Below, one piece after another: positions 1-8,394 of a stretch of 64,000 nt of DNA. The notes under the pieces were generated by a model. That model had not been told where the DNA came from and made no database searches. It saw only the letters and a list, made by a program, of their open reading frames with translations. The position numbers were made by a program, and so were the translations under genes. This stretch comes from Pedobacter soli (GTDB lineage: Bacteria; Bacteroidota; Bacteroidia; Sphingobacteriales; Sphingobacteriaceae). Each line of letters starts with the position of its first letter. The first letter of the stretch is position 1. The DNA lies in contig NZ_FMZH01000007.1 of the NCBI RefSeq assembly GCF_900101435.1, positions 62,001-126,000 of the forward strand, given 5' to 3'.

Positions 1-3000
1 GGATATGCTAAAGAATACTTTCCAGACCCAGGTTGCCCAATATGATGGTTATTTTAATAGAACTAAGACAACCAATAATATAAATGGGGTTGGTAGTCAG
101 ATTGTTGAGGTAACTTATGATAATAATCCTTCAGGTTATTATATAGGCAGACCGCTGAAGGTATCCATGACCCTTAACAATGGCTCAGATGTCACAAGTA
201 AGGAAGAGGAATATACTTATTCGGGTTTTCTTCCTACGCAGGCCAAAAAGAAGGGGCAGGGAACAGGTTGGTTAACTGAAGATATTCAGTACGATAGCTT
301 CGGTAACCTAAAACAAAAAACTGTTACCGCACCAGGTGGTGGACAAAGAACAATGTCTATGATCTATGATGCTTCAGGGAGATTTGTGATATCTTCTACC
401 GATGTTAATGGTATTTCATCTGGTTCTGTCTACGATCCGGTGATGGGAAATAAGTTAAGCTCAACAAGTCCGACCGGTCAGGTGGAGAGCTATGTTTATG
501 ATACCTGGGGCAGGTTGGTAACTACTACTGATTACCTTAGTACCAATTCACAAACGAGCTACCAGCGCGATGGCTTTAATATTCTCATTACCGATACTGA
601 TGATGAGGGACACTCTTCTATCTCGGTTACCAACGCTTTGGGGCAGGTAATTGAGGTTAGAAAGAAGAATATTTTAGGACAATATATCGGTACTGCCACT
701 CAGTATGATGTTTACGGACGGGAGAGTGCGGTAAGTGAACCTTCTCAGGCAGGAAATTATTCACAGTGGAATACCACAAGCTATGATGAATACGGTAGGA
801 GTAAGCAGACTGTTAGCTACACTGGTAAAATTGTCAATTTGAGCTATAACGGTTTAAGTATTACTGCTAATGATGGGGTAAAGACAATTACCACAACGAA
901 TGATGCTTTTGGGAAAATTGCGAGCCTTGTGGATCCTGGGGGAACGATCAATTACACCCATTTTGCAAATGGTAATGTTAAAACGGTGAATTATGGAGGA
1001 TTTGTTCAGAGTATTGAGCAAGACGGTTGGGGTAGAAAAACAAAACTGACCGACCCGAGCGCGGGAATCTATCAATATGAATACGATAACTGGGGACAGC
1101 TGACAAAAGAGGTCTCACCTAAAGGTTATACGGAATACAAATATGATGCGGCGGGAAACCTGGATGAAAAGAAAATCGTTGGGGATGGTACCAACATGAA
1201 ATATAATTATACCTACGATCCTGCGACTAGGCTGATTTCTAACCTTGCGTTGACCAATTCGGATGGAAATAATGCCAGCTATAGCTACTCTTACGATAGT
1301 TATAAACGATTGAGTAGCACGGTGGAGGATAATCTGCATGCGCGTTTTGTTAGGTCTTATACTTACGACAGTTTCGGAAGGGTAATAACTGAGGGCTATG
1401 AAGCTAAGGATAAGCAGAGTAATATCACCGTTCAGAAAGTGATTGAAAAACAGTATCAAAACGGAGAGCTCCTGCAGACTGTTTTTCAGGGAACAGGTCA
1501 GGTTATTTGGAAATTAAATAATCTGGACAGTAAAGGTAAACTCAGTATTAGCACACAGGGATTAGCATTGAAGAATACTTATCAGTATAATTCTTATGGT
1601 TTGCCGCAGCAGACTATTGTAGAGAATGTTTCGGGGAATCCAGTAACGCTTATGGATTTGGGTTATACTTTTGACTCGCAACGTGGCTTATTAACAAACA
1701 GAAGTAACAGTGCCTTTAATTGGGCTGAAAGTTTTAGTTATGACAATCAGGATAGGCTGACTAATTTTAACGATAACCAGGGAAATAAGAGTCAGACTTA
1801 TGATAATCGGGGGCGGATACTGAATAATAGCGAGTTGGGGGATTATACTTACGATGGAGGAAGCTATAAACAGACGGAGCTCGATCTTAGTAATAATGCG
1901 ACTGCAAATGGATACTATCAGCAAGAACATGCTCTTCAGCAGATTAGCTATAATGCGTTTAAAGCTCCTGTTGAAATAATTGAGCAAGGTAAGGAAAGAA
2001 TCTCGTTTCAGTATAATGCTGGTATGTCCAGGTCTCATGTGTATTATGGTGACGAGCAAGCTGATCCGCTGAACAGGCGTTTCAGGAGGCATTACAGTGA
2101 AGATGGTGGCATGGAGATTACTAGCGATATGCAGACTGGAAAAACCAGCTTTATCTTTTATCTTGACGGAGATCCTTACTCGGCTCCGGCCATTTGGAAG
2201 GAGGAGTTTCAAAGTAGCCAGCATACTCAAAATCTATACTTTTTGCATCGTGATTATCTCGGTAGTATAGTCATGATTACAGATGAGCAAGGTGGGGTGG
2301 TGGAGAAGAGACAATTTGATGCCTGGGGTAATATTTTGAAGATTGAAGATGGTTATGGAAATGCACTCGCTGTATTCCAGATCTTGGATCGAGGTTTTAC
2401 AGGCCATGAGCACCTGCTTGGGGTAGGACTTATACACATGAATGGAAGACTTTATGATCCCAAACTACATCGGTTCTTAAGTCCGGACAATAATATACAA
2501 GATCCTTCAAATACCCAAAATTTTAACCGGTATGCTTATGCGATGAATAATCCCTTAATGTTTACAGATCCTAGTGGAGAATTTATTTTCGCATTTCTTA
2601 TTCCTCTTGTAGGCAAACTTGTAGCGACCATTATTACCGGTGCAATCATTGGTGCAGGTGTAGGGGCTGTGAGTTACACTGCAAGCGTGGGACTGAGCAA
2701 TGGAGGATTTAAAAATTGGGATTGGGGACAGTTCGGTAAATCGGTAGGTTTTGGCGCTCTCTCCGGGGCAGTGACGATGGGGATTGGCGAGCAGTTCGGT
2801 GGTATTGGCAAATTCGGGCATGAAATGTTAAGAGGTGCGGCACACGGACTAGCTCAGGGTGGTATTTCTGAGCTTTCAGGTGGTAAATTCCTGACAGGTT
2901 TTGCCACAGGCGCAATAAGCTCAGTTGCAGGTAGTGCTTGGGGTACTTGGGGTGGAGATTTTGCAGATAGTCCTATCGGAATGCTTGCATTTTCTGCGGT

Positions 3001-3484
3001 TTCAGGAGGAGTAACAGCTGAACTAACAGGAGGTGATTTCTGGAGGGGCGCAAGTACCGGAGCAATAATTGCCGGATTGAACCATTTGGCTCATAACCTA
3101 TTTCAGCCAGATCCCAATGAGAGACAATTAAAGTTACTATCCAAAGGAGAGATACAAAAATTGAAGGATAGTGGGTGGGATCACTCTGACAAACAGGGTG
3201 GTGGAAAAATAGATCTCTATAAAGATAAAGATGGATGGGTATATGAAGTACGAAAAGGCGGGAATGGGCCACCTGAACCCACTTATATCAATTTGAAAAA
3301 TTTAGATCAGATGAAAGTTTATAATAATGGTTGGTGGCATATAAAGTACAGAAGTGGTTTAACGCTTCCTGTAATCTCACCTGCTCCTGTTGTGACGGTT
3401 CCGGTAATGCCAACAATGCCAATAATAGCCCCTAGGATTGTAGCGCCACGGATATTTTTGCCAGAGCTTTTACCAATTTTTTAA
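1..3484 (+). CDS. Rhs/YD-repeat polymorphic toxin, 5' end outside the window
   Basis: The frame is already open at base 2, before the first ATG at 5, so the gene very probably starts upstream; 1159 residues are visible. Many YD repeats (YDxxGRL/YDSFGN type) fill the first 700 residues. The Rhs core follows at about 750-860, with DYLGS, GFTGHE, MNGRLYDP, NRYAYAMNNP and the closing DPSGE near residue 855. Next comes a glycine-rich, partly hydrophobic stretch (about 860-1030). The tip from about 1041 (LLSKGEIQKLK, then IDLYKDKDGWVYE and KGGNGPPEP) resembles, from memory, the polymorphic toxin type 33 domain. A proline-rich tail ends the protein. Rhs proteins form a shell that holds a C-terminal toxin. 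The DUF4279 gene downstream is the candidate immunity gene. The Rhs call is sure; the toxin type is moderately sure. Confidence 0.93.
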   Translation, partial: DMLKNTFQTQVAQYDGYFNRTKTTNNINGVGSQIVEVTYDNNPSGYYIGRPLKVSMTLNNGSDVTSKEEEYTYSGFLPTQAKKKGQGTGWLTEDIQYDSFGNLKQKTVTAPGGGQRTMSMIYDASGRFVISSTDVNGISSGSVYDPVMGNKLSSTSPTGQVESYVYDTWGRLVTTTDYLSTNSQTSYQRDGFNILITDTDDEGHSSISVTNALGQVIEVRKKNILGQYIGTATQYDVYGRESAVSEPSQAGNYSQWNTTSYDEYGRSKQTVSYTGKIVNLSYNGLSITANDGVKTITTTNDAFGKIASLVDPGGTINYTHFANGNVKTVNYGGFVQSIEQDGWGRKTKLTDPSAGIYQYEYDNWGQLTKEVSPKGYTEYKYDAAGNLDEKKIVGDGTNMKYNYTYDPATRLISNLALTNSDGNNASYSYSYDSYKRLSSTVEDNLHARFVRSYTYDSFGRVITEGYEAKDKQSNITVQKVIEKQYQNGELLQTVFQGTGQVIWKLNNLDSKGKLSISTQGLALKNTYQYNSYGLPQQTIVENVSGNPVTLMDLGYTFDSQRGLLTNRSNSAFNWAESFSYDNQDRLTNFNDNQGNKSQTYDNRGRILNNSELGDYTYDGGSYKQTELDLSNNATANGYYQQEHALQQISYNAFKAPVEIIEQGKERISFQYNAGMSRSHVYYGDEQADPLNRRFRRHYSEDGGMEITSDMQTGKTSFIFYLDGDPYSAPAIWKEEFQSSQHTQNLYFLHRDYLGSIVMITDEQGGVVEKRQFDAWGNILKIEDGYGNALAVFQILDRGFTGHEHLLGVGLIHMNGRLYDPKLHRFLSPDNNIQDPSNTQNFNRYAYAMNNPLMFTDPSGEFIFAFLIPLVGKLVATIITGAIIGAGVGAVSYTASVGLSNGGFKNWDWGQFGKSVGFGALSGAVTMGIGEQFGGIGKFGHEMLRGAAHGLAQGGISELSGGKFLTGFATGAISSVAGSAWGTWGGDFADSPIGMLAFSAVSGGVTAELTGGDFWRGASTGAIIAGLNHLAHNLFQPDPNERQLKLLSKGEIQKLKDSGWDHSDKQGGGKIDLYKDKDGWVYEVRKGGNGPPEPTYINLKNLDQMKVYNNGWWHIKYRSGLTLPVISPAPVVTVPVMPTMPIIAPRIVAPRIFLPELLPIF

Positions 3485-3805
3485 GGAAATGAAAAATATC
3501 GGATCTAGATTTTAAAAACTATAACAAAAAATAGAGCTAACATTGTAGTACATTTTATAAGCTTTTTTGATATACTTTACTCACCTAAGAAATAAGTAAG
3601 AATGAACTAGGATGATAGATATGGAGCCTAAGGTGTTCCGTTTATTGACAGAAGGCCTTGCTATTAAAATGTTAGCCGTTTAAGCGTCTGGAAAAAAATC
3701 CTATCTGGAGAGAAATGAAACTATGCTAATAGAATATTGTGTAGATCTTTTATGGAATATCGGTCGTTTTAGGAAAAGTAATCCGTAATGTATTATTAAA
3801 AGTAT
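3485..3805. other. AT-rich intergenic region, no gene seen
   Basis: These 321 bases between the Rhs gene and the DUF4279 gene hold no convincing reading frame, RNA or strong hairpin. In Rhs loci such gaps often carry decayed orphan toxin tips, but no recognisable remnant is visible here. Confidence 0.5.
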
Positions 3806-4222
3806 ATGAAAAAACATAAAGTTGAATTACGTTTTTGTGTGAGTGGATTTGAAGATATAACTCACGCAGAACTGACTAACTTATTTGGAATCACACCCGT
3901 TAAAGAATATTTTAAGGGTTTGCCAATCAATCCAAAATTATCCCAGGGAAAACTGGCTACCTTAAATAGATGGCTGATTTGTTCTCCAAATTTTAAAGTC
4001 GATGATGATTTTGAAATGCAGATGAACGGTTTTATTGAATTGGCAAAAAACAAGACAGCGGTTTTTAATGACATTTGTAAAAAATACTCTTGCGAATTTT
4101 CCTGTGCTATTTTTTTGGAAGCAGGTATTGAGATGAGTACCCCGTGGATTCATTTAGGGGATGACTATAATACTTATTTTGGAAAGTTAAATGTTCATTT
4201 TGATATGGATTTGTACGTATAG
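3806..4222 (+). CDS. DUF4279 domain protein, candidate immunity protein
   Basis: This 138-residue soluble protein has no signal peptide. It fits the DUF4279 pattern: an N-terminal beta strand (RFCVSGFEDITHAEL), a conserved W in the middle (NRWLICS) and the C-terminal signature in which a strand ends in a DMDLYV motif. DUF4279 proteins are small, mostly uncharacterised, and often sit just downstream of large secreted or Rhs-like toxins. That position holds here, so immunity to the upstream Rhs toxin is a reasonable inference, not something the sequence proves. It ends 10 bases before the PorV-like start. Confidence 0.75.
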   Translation: MKKHKVELRFCVSGFEDITHAELTNLFGITPVKEYFKGLPINPKLSQGKLATLNRWLICSPNFKVDDDFEMQMNGFIELAKNKTAVFNDICKKYSCEFSCAIFLEAGIEMSTPWIHLGDDYNTYFGKLNVHFDMDLYV

Positions 4223-4232
4223 CAGGTATTTT

Positions 4233-5408
4233 ATGCAAAAGTATGTATCTGTGTGTTCAATAAGAGGTTTCCTATTGGGTATTTTAGTGCTTTTCCAGCA
4301 TACGCTATTGGCTCAGTCAATAAATGGTGTACAAGCAGATGCGGGGATAAGGAACAATATACTCACTGCGGTACCTTTCCTGTTGATTATACCCCAACCA
4401 AGGTCTGGGGCTATGGGTAATGCAGGTGTAGCTCTTGATGCTGATGCTAATGCGACGGCCATTAACACATCGGCCTTAGCTTTTCTCCCGGAAGGAGATT
4501 TTGGTGTATCATGCTCTTACAGTCCCTGGTTAAAGCAACTCGCGCCTGATATGAGTATTTCTTATCTCAGTGGTTATTATAGACTGAATGAAAGAAATAC
4601 GTTGTCTGCTTCTCTGAGGTATTTCTCCATAGGGAAGGTAAGTTTCAGTGATGAAAACTTTCAGAATCTGGGTGTGTATAATCCTGGTGAGGTTGCATTA
4701 GACCTCGGTTATGCATTAAAGCTTGGCCCCGGATTTGCGCTCGGTGGTAATCTGCGTTATATCAACAGTAATTTGCTTGGAGGCGGCGCAGGGAATAAAA
4801 ATGTGCGTGCGGGCAAAGCTGTAGCGGTGGATATATCTGCTTTTGAAAAGTCGGAAATACAATTGATTGGAACGCCGGCTATTTTAAGTTTTGGTCTGGC
4901 GCTTTCCAATATTGGTACAAAGATGATCTATGGTAGTACGCTAAAGTCTTATTTCCTCCCTGCAAACTTTAAACTGGGATCTTCTTTGAGATTTGGTGAG
5001 GGATCAACAAAAGTCACTTTTGCTCTTGATTTAAATAAACTAATGGTGCCGACTCAACCGGTCTATGATTCGGCGGGAAATATAATAAAAGGAAAAGATC
5101 CTGACCGTTCAGTTCCCGCTGGCGTATTTGGTTCCTTCAGCGATGCTCCTGGGGGATTTAGAGAGGAGTTGCAGGAGATGGGGGTATCCGGAGGAGTTGA
5201 ACTGAGTTTTAAGGAAATTCTTTATCTAAGGAGTGGCTATCTTTATCAAAATGCCCAAAAGGCGGGCGATTCATATATTACTCTGGGCTTAGGGGTACAT
5301 TATAGCCGTTTGGCTCTGGATTTTTCATACATAGCCGGATCTGGTTATAATCCTTTACGTAACACTTTAAGATTTGGGATACAGGCGAATTTTCACAGGA
5401 TGAGGTAA
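4233..5408 (+). CDS. porV: PorV-like outer membrane protein of the type IX secretion system
   Basis: The protein has about 391 residues, the usual PorV length. The chosen ATG puts a signal peptide (GFLLGILVLFQHTLLAQS) at the N terminus; an in-frame ATG at 4191 lies inside the DUF4279 gene and adds 14 unlikely residues. The early motif RSGAMGNAGVALDADANA, then INTSALAF, and alternating beta strands of an outer membrane barrel match the PorV/LptO family. PorV shuttles type IX secretion cargo to the PorU sortase at the cell surface. No porU or other T9SS core gene is near, so this is probably an accessory paralogue. Its place behind the Rhs gene suggests a role in exporting or anchoring that toxin, which is inference. 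Confidence 0.8.
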   Translation: MQKYVSVCSIRGFLLGILVLFQHTLLAQSINGVQADAGIRNNILTAVPFLLIIPQPRSGAMGNAGVALDADANATAINTSALAFLPEGDFGVSCSYSPWLKQLAPDMSISYLSGYYRLNERNTLSASLRYFSIGKVSFSDENFQNLGVYNPGEVALDLGYALKLGPGFALGGNLRYINSNLLGGGAGNKNVRAGKAVAVDISAFEKSEIQLIGTPAILSFGLALSNIGTKMIYGSTLKSYFLPANFKLGSSLRFGEGSTKVTFALDLNKLMVPTQPVYDSAGNIIKGKDPDRSVPAGVFGSFSDAPGGFREELQEMGVSGGVELSFKEILYLRSGYLYQNAQKAGDSYITLGLGVHYSRLALDFSYIAGSGYNPLRNTLRFGIQANFHRMR

Positions 5409-5764
5409 GTTTGGGAAAAATAGAAGCTTCTGTAAAGGATTCATTTTAGTCTTACTTTTTGATTAGGGTAATTGCGCTGAACTCAAATAACCTTCCAGAA
5501 CAAATGGCTGATAAGATCCTGAAGCATGAATTATAGCATTGGTAATGATTTGTCAGGGGTAGAGGGGGCAGGAAATACTTGATTTTATAGTGAAATTTGC
5601 ACTTTTGGCTGCCGAGGATGTAAATTGAAGGTGTTCGAATCCCCTAAAACTCTCGGGGTTTTATGGTCTATTTTTAGAAAAACAATATGATTTTTAGTAT
5701 AAAACGTTAATACCCATCAAAGGTTGTTCTTTTTGTCGTTTTGCAAATGTGCTATATAAAAACA
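5409..5764. other. Intergenic region left of the island, no gene seen
   Basis: No gene is supported in these 356 bases. A T-loop-like string (GTTCGAATCCC near 5632-5642) followed by CTCTCGG looks like a tRNA 3' fragment, but no D-arm or anticodon arm can be folded around it. It may mark an old integration border. Confidence 0.4.
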
Positions 5765-5792
5765 AAAACGCGTGTTCTAAAACACGCGTTTT
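5765..5792. terminator. Perfect 12-bp hairpin, bidirectional terminator
   Basis: The arms AAAACGCGTGTT (5765-5776) and AACACGCGTTTT (5781-5792) pair perfectly around a CTAA loop. A-rich and T-rich flanks make it a likely intrinsic terminator in both directions. It lies 4 bases before the first att-like repeat, as the recombinase-end hairpins at 6355 and 41940 lie just before their att-like sequences. Confidence 0.7.
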
Positions 5793-5796
5793 AATA

Positions 5797-5823
5797 CTTC
5801 CTGCGGGGAAGGAGGGAGCCCAT
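5797..5823. repeat. 27-bp direct repeat, left copy (att-like)
   Basis: The repeat begins CTTCCTGCGGGGA and ends GGAGGGAGCCCAT; it differs from the copy at 6401-6427 at one base. Its first 21 bases resemble the sequence at the tRNA-Ser 3' end (41986-42006), which begins CTTCATGCGG and ends GAGGGA. The recombinase-derived sequence starts directly at its right edge. Confidence 0.65.
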
Positions 5824-6354
5824 CGCTGTGTAAGTCATAGTGGCTTAAATATACCCGGTCAAAAAGTACATGATACTTTTGAAGCTTTGTTAAAAGAATT
5901 GAGCTTTACTCAAAGTGCCGTAGATCATTTGATCAGTCGGGTAACGGGGCTGGCTAAATCTACCTTGCACATTAGTGAGCAACGAAAAAAGGTTTTGAAC
6001 GCCCAATTAAAGGCTATTGATGCCAAGATAGAAGCTGTCGAAAATAAACTGTTTGACGGTACTATTATCGATCATACCTATAAACGCTGGATGATCAAAT
6101 ATGAAGGGGAAAAAGCGAAGCTGAGAGAGGATTTTGATTTATCCCAAAGGTTGGAAAGCGATCTGCATGGCGAGTTGCAGTTGATGCCATATTTGATGAA
6201 TATGCCGAAAATTTTTCAGGATTCCAGTCTGGCACAAAAACACGCTATTTTGCATCAGGTGTTCAAACAGGGACTCGGGTATAAAGAGGGTAGTTTTAGA
6301 ACACCTTCAATAAATGTTGAATTTGAACATAAACTACTGATACTCAAAGAAAAA

Positions 6355-6378
6355 GGGCTGCTCTTTTTGGAGCAACCC
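6355..6378. terminator. Hairpin inside the recombinase fragment 3' end
   Basis: GGGCTGCTC pairs with GAGCAACCC around a T-rich loop, with one mismatch, flanked by AAA and TTT. The same hairpin is kept at 41940-41963 in the intact recombinase. It probably stops transcription across the element end. Confidence 0.6.
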
Positions 6379-6400
6379 TTTGGTTTTTCTGAAGGAATCC

Positions 6401-6427
6401 CTTCCTGCGGGGACGGAGGGAGCCCAT
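6401..6427. repeat. 27-bp direct repeat, right copy (att-like)
   Basis: This copy matches 5797-5823 except for one base (C for A at position 14). It sits at the end of the conserved recombinase coding sequence, in the position held by the tRNA-Ser 3' end in the intact recombinase at 41986. Confidence 0.65.
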
Positions 6428-6574
6428 TGCAACACCTAGATGGTATTTTTGCCGTTTTGAGGGAAATTTATCCAAAGAAGTCCAACCAGAAGTAAGACCT
6501 TTTGATTGAAAATATTTATAACACCATGCATTCGGTTGTGGATAAATCGCAAGCTTGTAACTAATTGATATATC

Positions 6575-6582
6575 TAACTTTG
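6575..6582 (+). promoter_or_regulatory. Bacteroidota -7 element TAACTTTG
   Basis: An exact TAnnTTTG match lies 11 bases before the ATG at 6594, giving a very short leader. No clear -33 TTTG is seen at the usual distance. Confidence 0.45.
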
Positions 6583-6593
6583 GATTACCCATA

Positions 6594-8369
6594 ATGAAAG
6601 AGCTTACACAAGATAGAGCAACAGCGATTGCGAATGAATTAAAATCTATTATAAGAAAATACGATCATCGGAATTTTACAGCGCATATAGCTTTTCTGGC
6701 TAACCAGCATGTCAGGCAATCTACCGGGCAGATTAAGCTTCGTTCACCTGTTCGTCAGCTCATGTATCTAGTTAGTCTCTACCATGCAACCGAAATTGGA
6801 GGAAGAGCGCTCTATGCGGCGGGAACAGATGATCACAAAGCTATTATTCGTTTGTTAAACGAAATAGAAAAGGGATATGGATATGAGGCAGAGCGCACCA
6901 AAAAAGGTGAAATGTCCCAGGAAGAATTTAATCACATGCTCACCACAAAGAGCACATTTCTTAATTATTATCTTAACGCCACACTGTCTTATATGGAGCA
7001 GGATATTGAAAGGATCAAACGCACTTTTCAATACCATAAGGAATTCATTTTTTTGGAAACTGGGCTGGCTCTTAATGATTATACTGATTTTTTTATCCTG
7101 CTAACCAATATGGAAATCGGGCGGGGAAAACGTTACATGGAAGACGAAGACGATCCGGTTTTGAGGTCGTTAAAGCTTGGAAAACGTTTCAACTCACTCT
7201 CAGAATCTCAAAAAATCCATCTTCTGGATTTAACAGACAGAAAGGTATTTAATATGGCCATTCCAATAGCTGAGATTTATAAATTAGCCGATCCGGAAAA
7301 AGCCAAACTTTTTCTAGCCTATTTTACGCTATTAAGAAATGAGAACAAAGACTATCTCTATTACACCGATAAATGCCCGTATTTGAGTAAACCTATTTTG
7401 ATCATGGATGGTGAAAGTATCTTAATGATTTATTCTAAGCAATTAATCAATGCCATTTATGACTTTCTTTATGAGGTATGTAATCGACCTAATGCCCCTG
7501 GAAGAAAGATTTCTGAAAGGAGAGACCTATACCTGGAAGAAAAAACAACTGAAGTTTTTCGGGATTTTTTTGATTCAGGTGCAAATTTTTACAGGGGCTA
7601 TTATGTGAATGGTAATGAAAAGGATTTATTGATATTGCATAATAGAATTGCATATGTTATAGAATGTAAGGCACAGCGACAACGGCAACCACTTCGTGAT
7701 CCTGTAAGAGCTTATGACCGAATTAAGGATGATTTTCAAAAATCAATTGGGAATGGATATTCGCAGGCTAGGGAAGTAGAAACACTCTTTCTTGGCCAGG
7801 AGGTATTTAAAATAAAGAACAAATCAAAACAAACCATAGCAACAATTAATCCTGCTGACTTTGATGAGGTATTTACCATTGTAGTTACTCAGGAACGGTT
7901 GGGGCAAATTCAGTGTGATCTGGGACTTTTGTTGCAATTACCCTTGGATTGCCCGTATCCCTGGGCGGTATGCATCAATGATTTGGAAAGTTTTTTAATT
8001 ACCCTCAAAAGAAAAGATGATCATATTCAGGGTTTTAAGGAGTTTTTACTCTCCAGGGAACTATTGCATGAACGGGTATTTTGTTATGACGAGTTGGAAC
8101 TATGCGCCTATTTTCTTTTCGACAACGAGAATTTCATTAAAATGTGTTTGAAGGATGGCATCTTTTTTTCTCAGCCTGACGTGAACAAATTTTTTGATTT
8201 ATTTTATTATAAAGGCTTTGGCTTTAAAGACGAGCTCAATCTTTCCGAAAAACTGAAACGACGTGATCTTTACGAAGAGTCCGTAACCACTTTTCATAAA
8301 CTCCGTCCTGCAGATCGCATTATGGAATACATGCAATCAAGAGCCGAAAGAGAAAATAAACGAGGGTAA
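6594..8369 (+). CDS. Large protein with a PD-(D/E)xK nuclease-like core
   Basis: The product is a 591-residue soluble protein of no family that I recognise. Near residues 310-360 it has the pattern of a PD-(D/E)xK nuclease: a helix with LYLEEKTTEVF, then EKDLLIL, then a strand ending in IECKA (ExK) near residue 356. The same layout is seen in NERD-type and restriction-like nucleases. The N-terminal 300 and C-terminal 200 residues are mostly helical, with no signal peptide or membrane segment. It is the first cargo gene inside the left repeats and converges with the DUF4209 gene at 8395. A defence or DNA-processing role is inference; the nuclease core is moderately supported. Confidence 0.8.
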   Translation: MKELTQDRATAIANELKSIIRKYDHRNFTAHIAFLANQHVRQSTGQIKLRSPVRQLMYLVSLYHATEIGGRALYAAGTDDHKAIIRLLNEIEKGYGYEAERTKKGEMSQEEFNHMLTTKSTFLNYYLNATLSYMEQDIERIKRTFQYHKEFIFLETGLALNDYTDFFILLTNMEIGRGKRYMEDEDDPVLRSLKLGKRFNSLSESQKIHLLDLTDRKVFNMAIPIAEIYKLADPEKAKLFLAYFTLLRNENKDYLYYTDKCPYLSKPILIMDGESILMIYSKQLINAIYDFLYEVCNRPNAPGRKISERRDLYLEEKTTEVFRDFFDSGANFYRGYYVNGNEKDLLILHNRIAYVIECKAQRQRQPLRDPVRAYDRIKDDFQKSIGNGYSQAREVETLFLGQEVFKIKNKSKQTIATINPADFDEVFTIVVTQERLGQIQCDLGLLLQLPLDCPYPWAVCINDLESFLITLKRKDDHIQGFKEFLLSRELLHERVFCYDELELCAYFLFDNENFIKMCLKDGIFFSQPDVNKFFDLFYYKGFGFKDELNLSEKLKRRDLYEESVTTFHKLRPADRIMEYMQSRAERENKRG

Positions 8370-8394
8370 CTTCGAAAAGTTAATTTCAAAAAAG

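Larger units (their letters stand above)
5821..6495 (+). pseudogene. C-terminal fragment of a large serine recombinase
   Basis: From an RC dipeptide at about 5823 to the motif EGIPSCG this frame aligns without gaps to the last 200 or so residues of the intact recombinase at 40479, including VDHLISRVTGLAKSTL, the coiled-coil ISEQRKKVLNAQLKAIDAKI and FDGTIIDHTYKRWMIKYEGE. Protein identity is very high, but many third codon positions differ, so this is a related element and not a recent copy. The catalytic serine domain and the first zinc-ribbon cysteines are missing. The break falls at the sequence ATCGCTG, where the left 27-bp repeat replaces the 5' part. The frame continues past the right repeat to 6495. 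It is a remnant of an earlier integration. Confidence 0.85.

Noticed and set aside
854..3272. Several minus-strand open frames inside the Rhs gene
   Set aside because: They lie opposite a clearly coding YD-repeat protein, have no recognisable domain and no promoter.
5612..5660. tRNA-like sequence with T-loop GTTCGAAT and CCGAG/CTCGG ends
   Set aside because: The distance between the possible acceptor arms is only about 45 bases and no D-arm or anticodon arm can be formed. At best it is a tRNA 3' fragment.
5797..6427. The 27-bp repeats as ends of an insertion sequence
   Set aside because: They are direct, not inverted, and flank recombinase-derived sequence that resembles a serine recombinase end; att-like repeats explain them better. 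No transposase is present.
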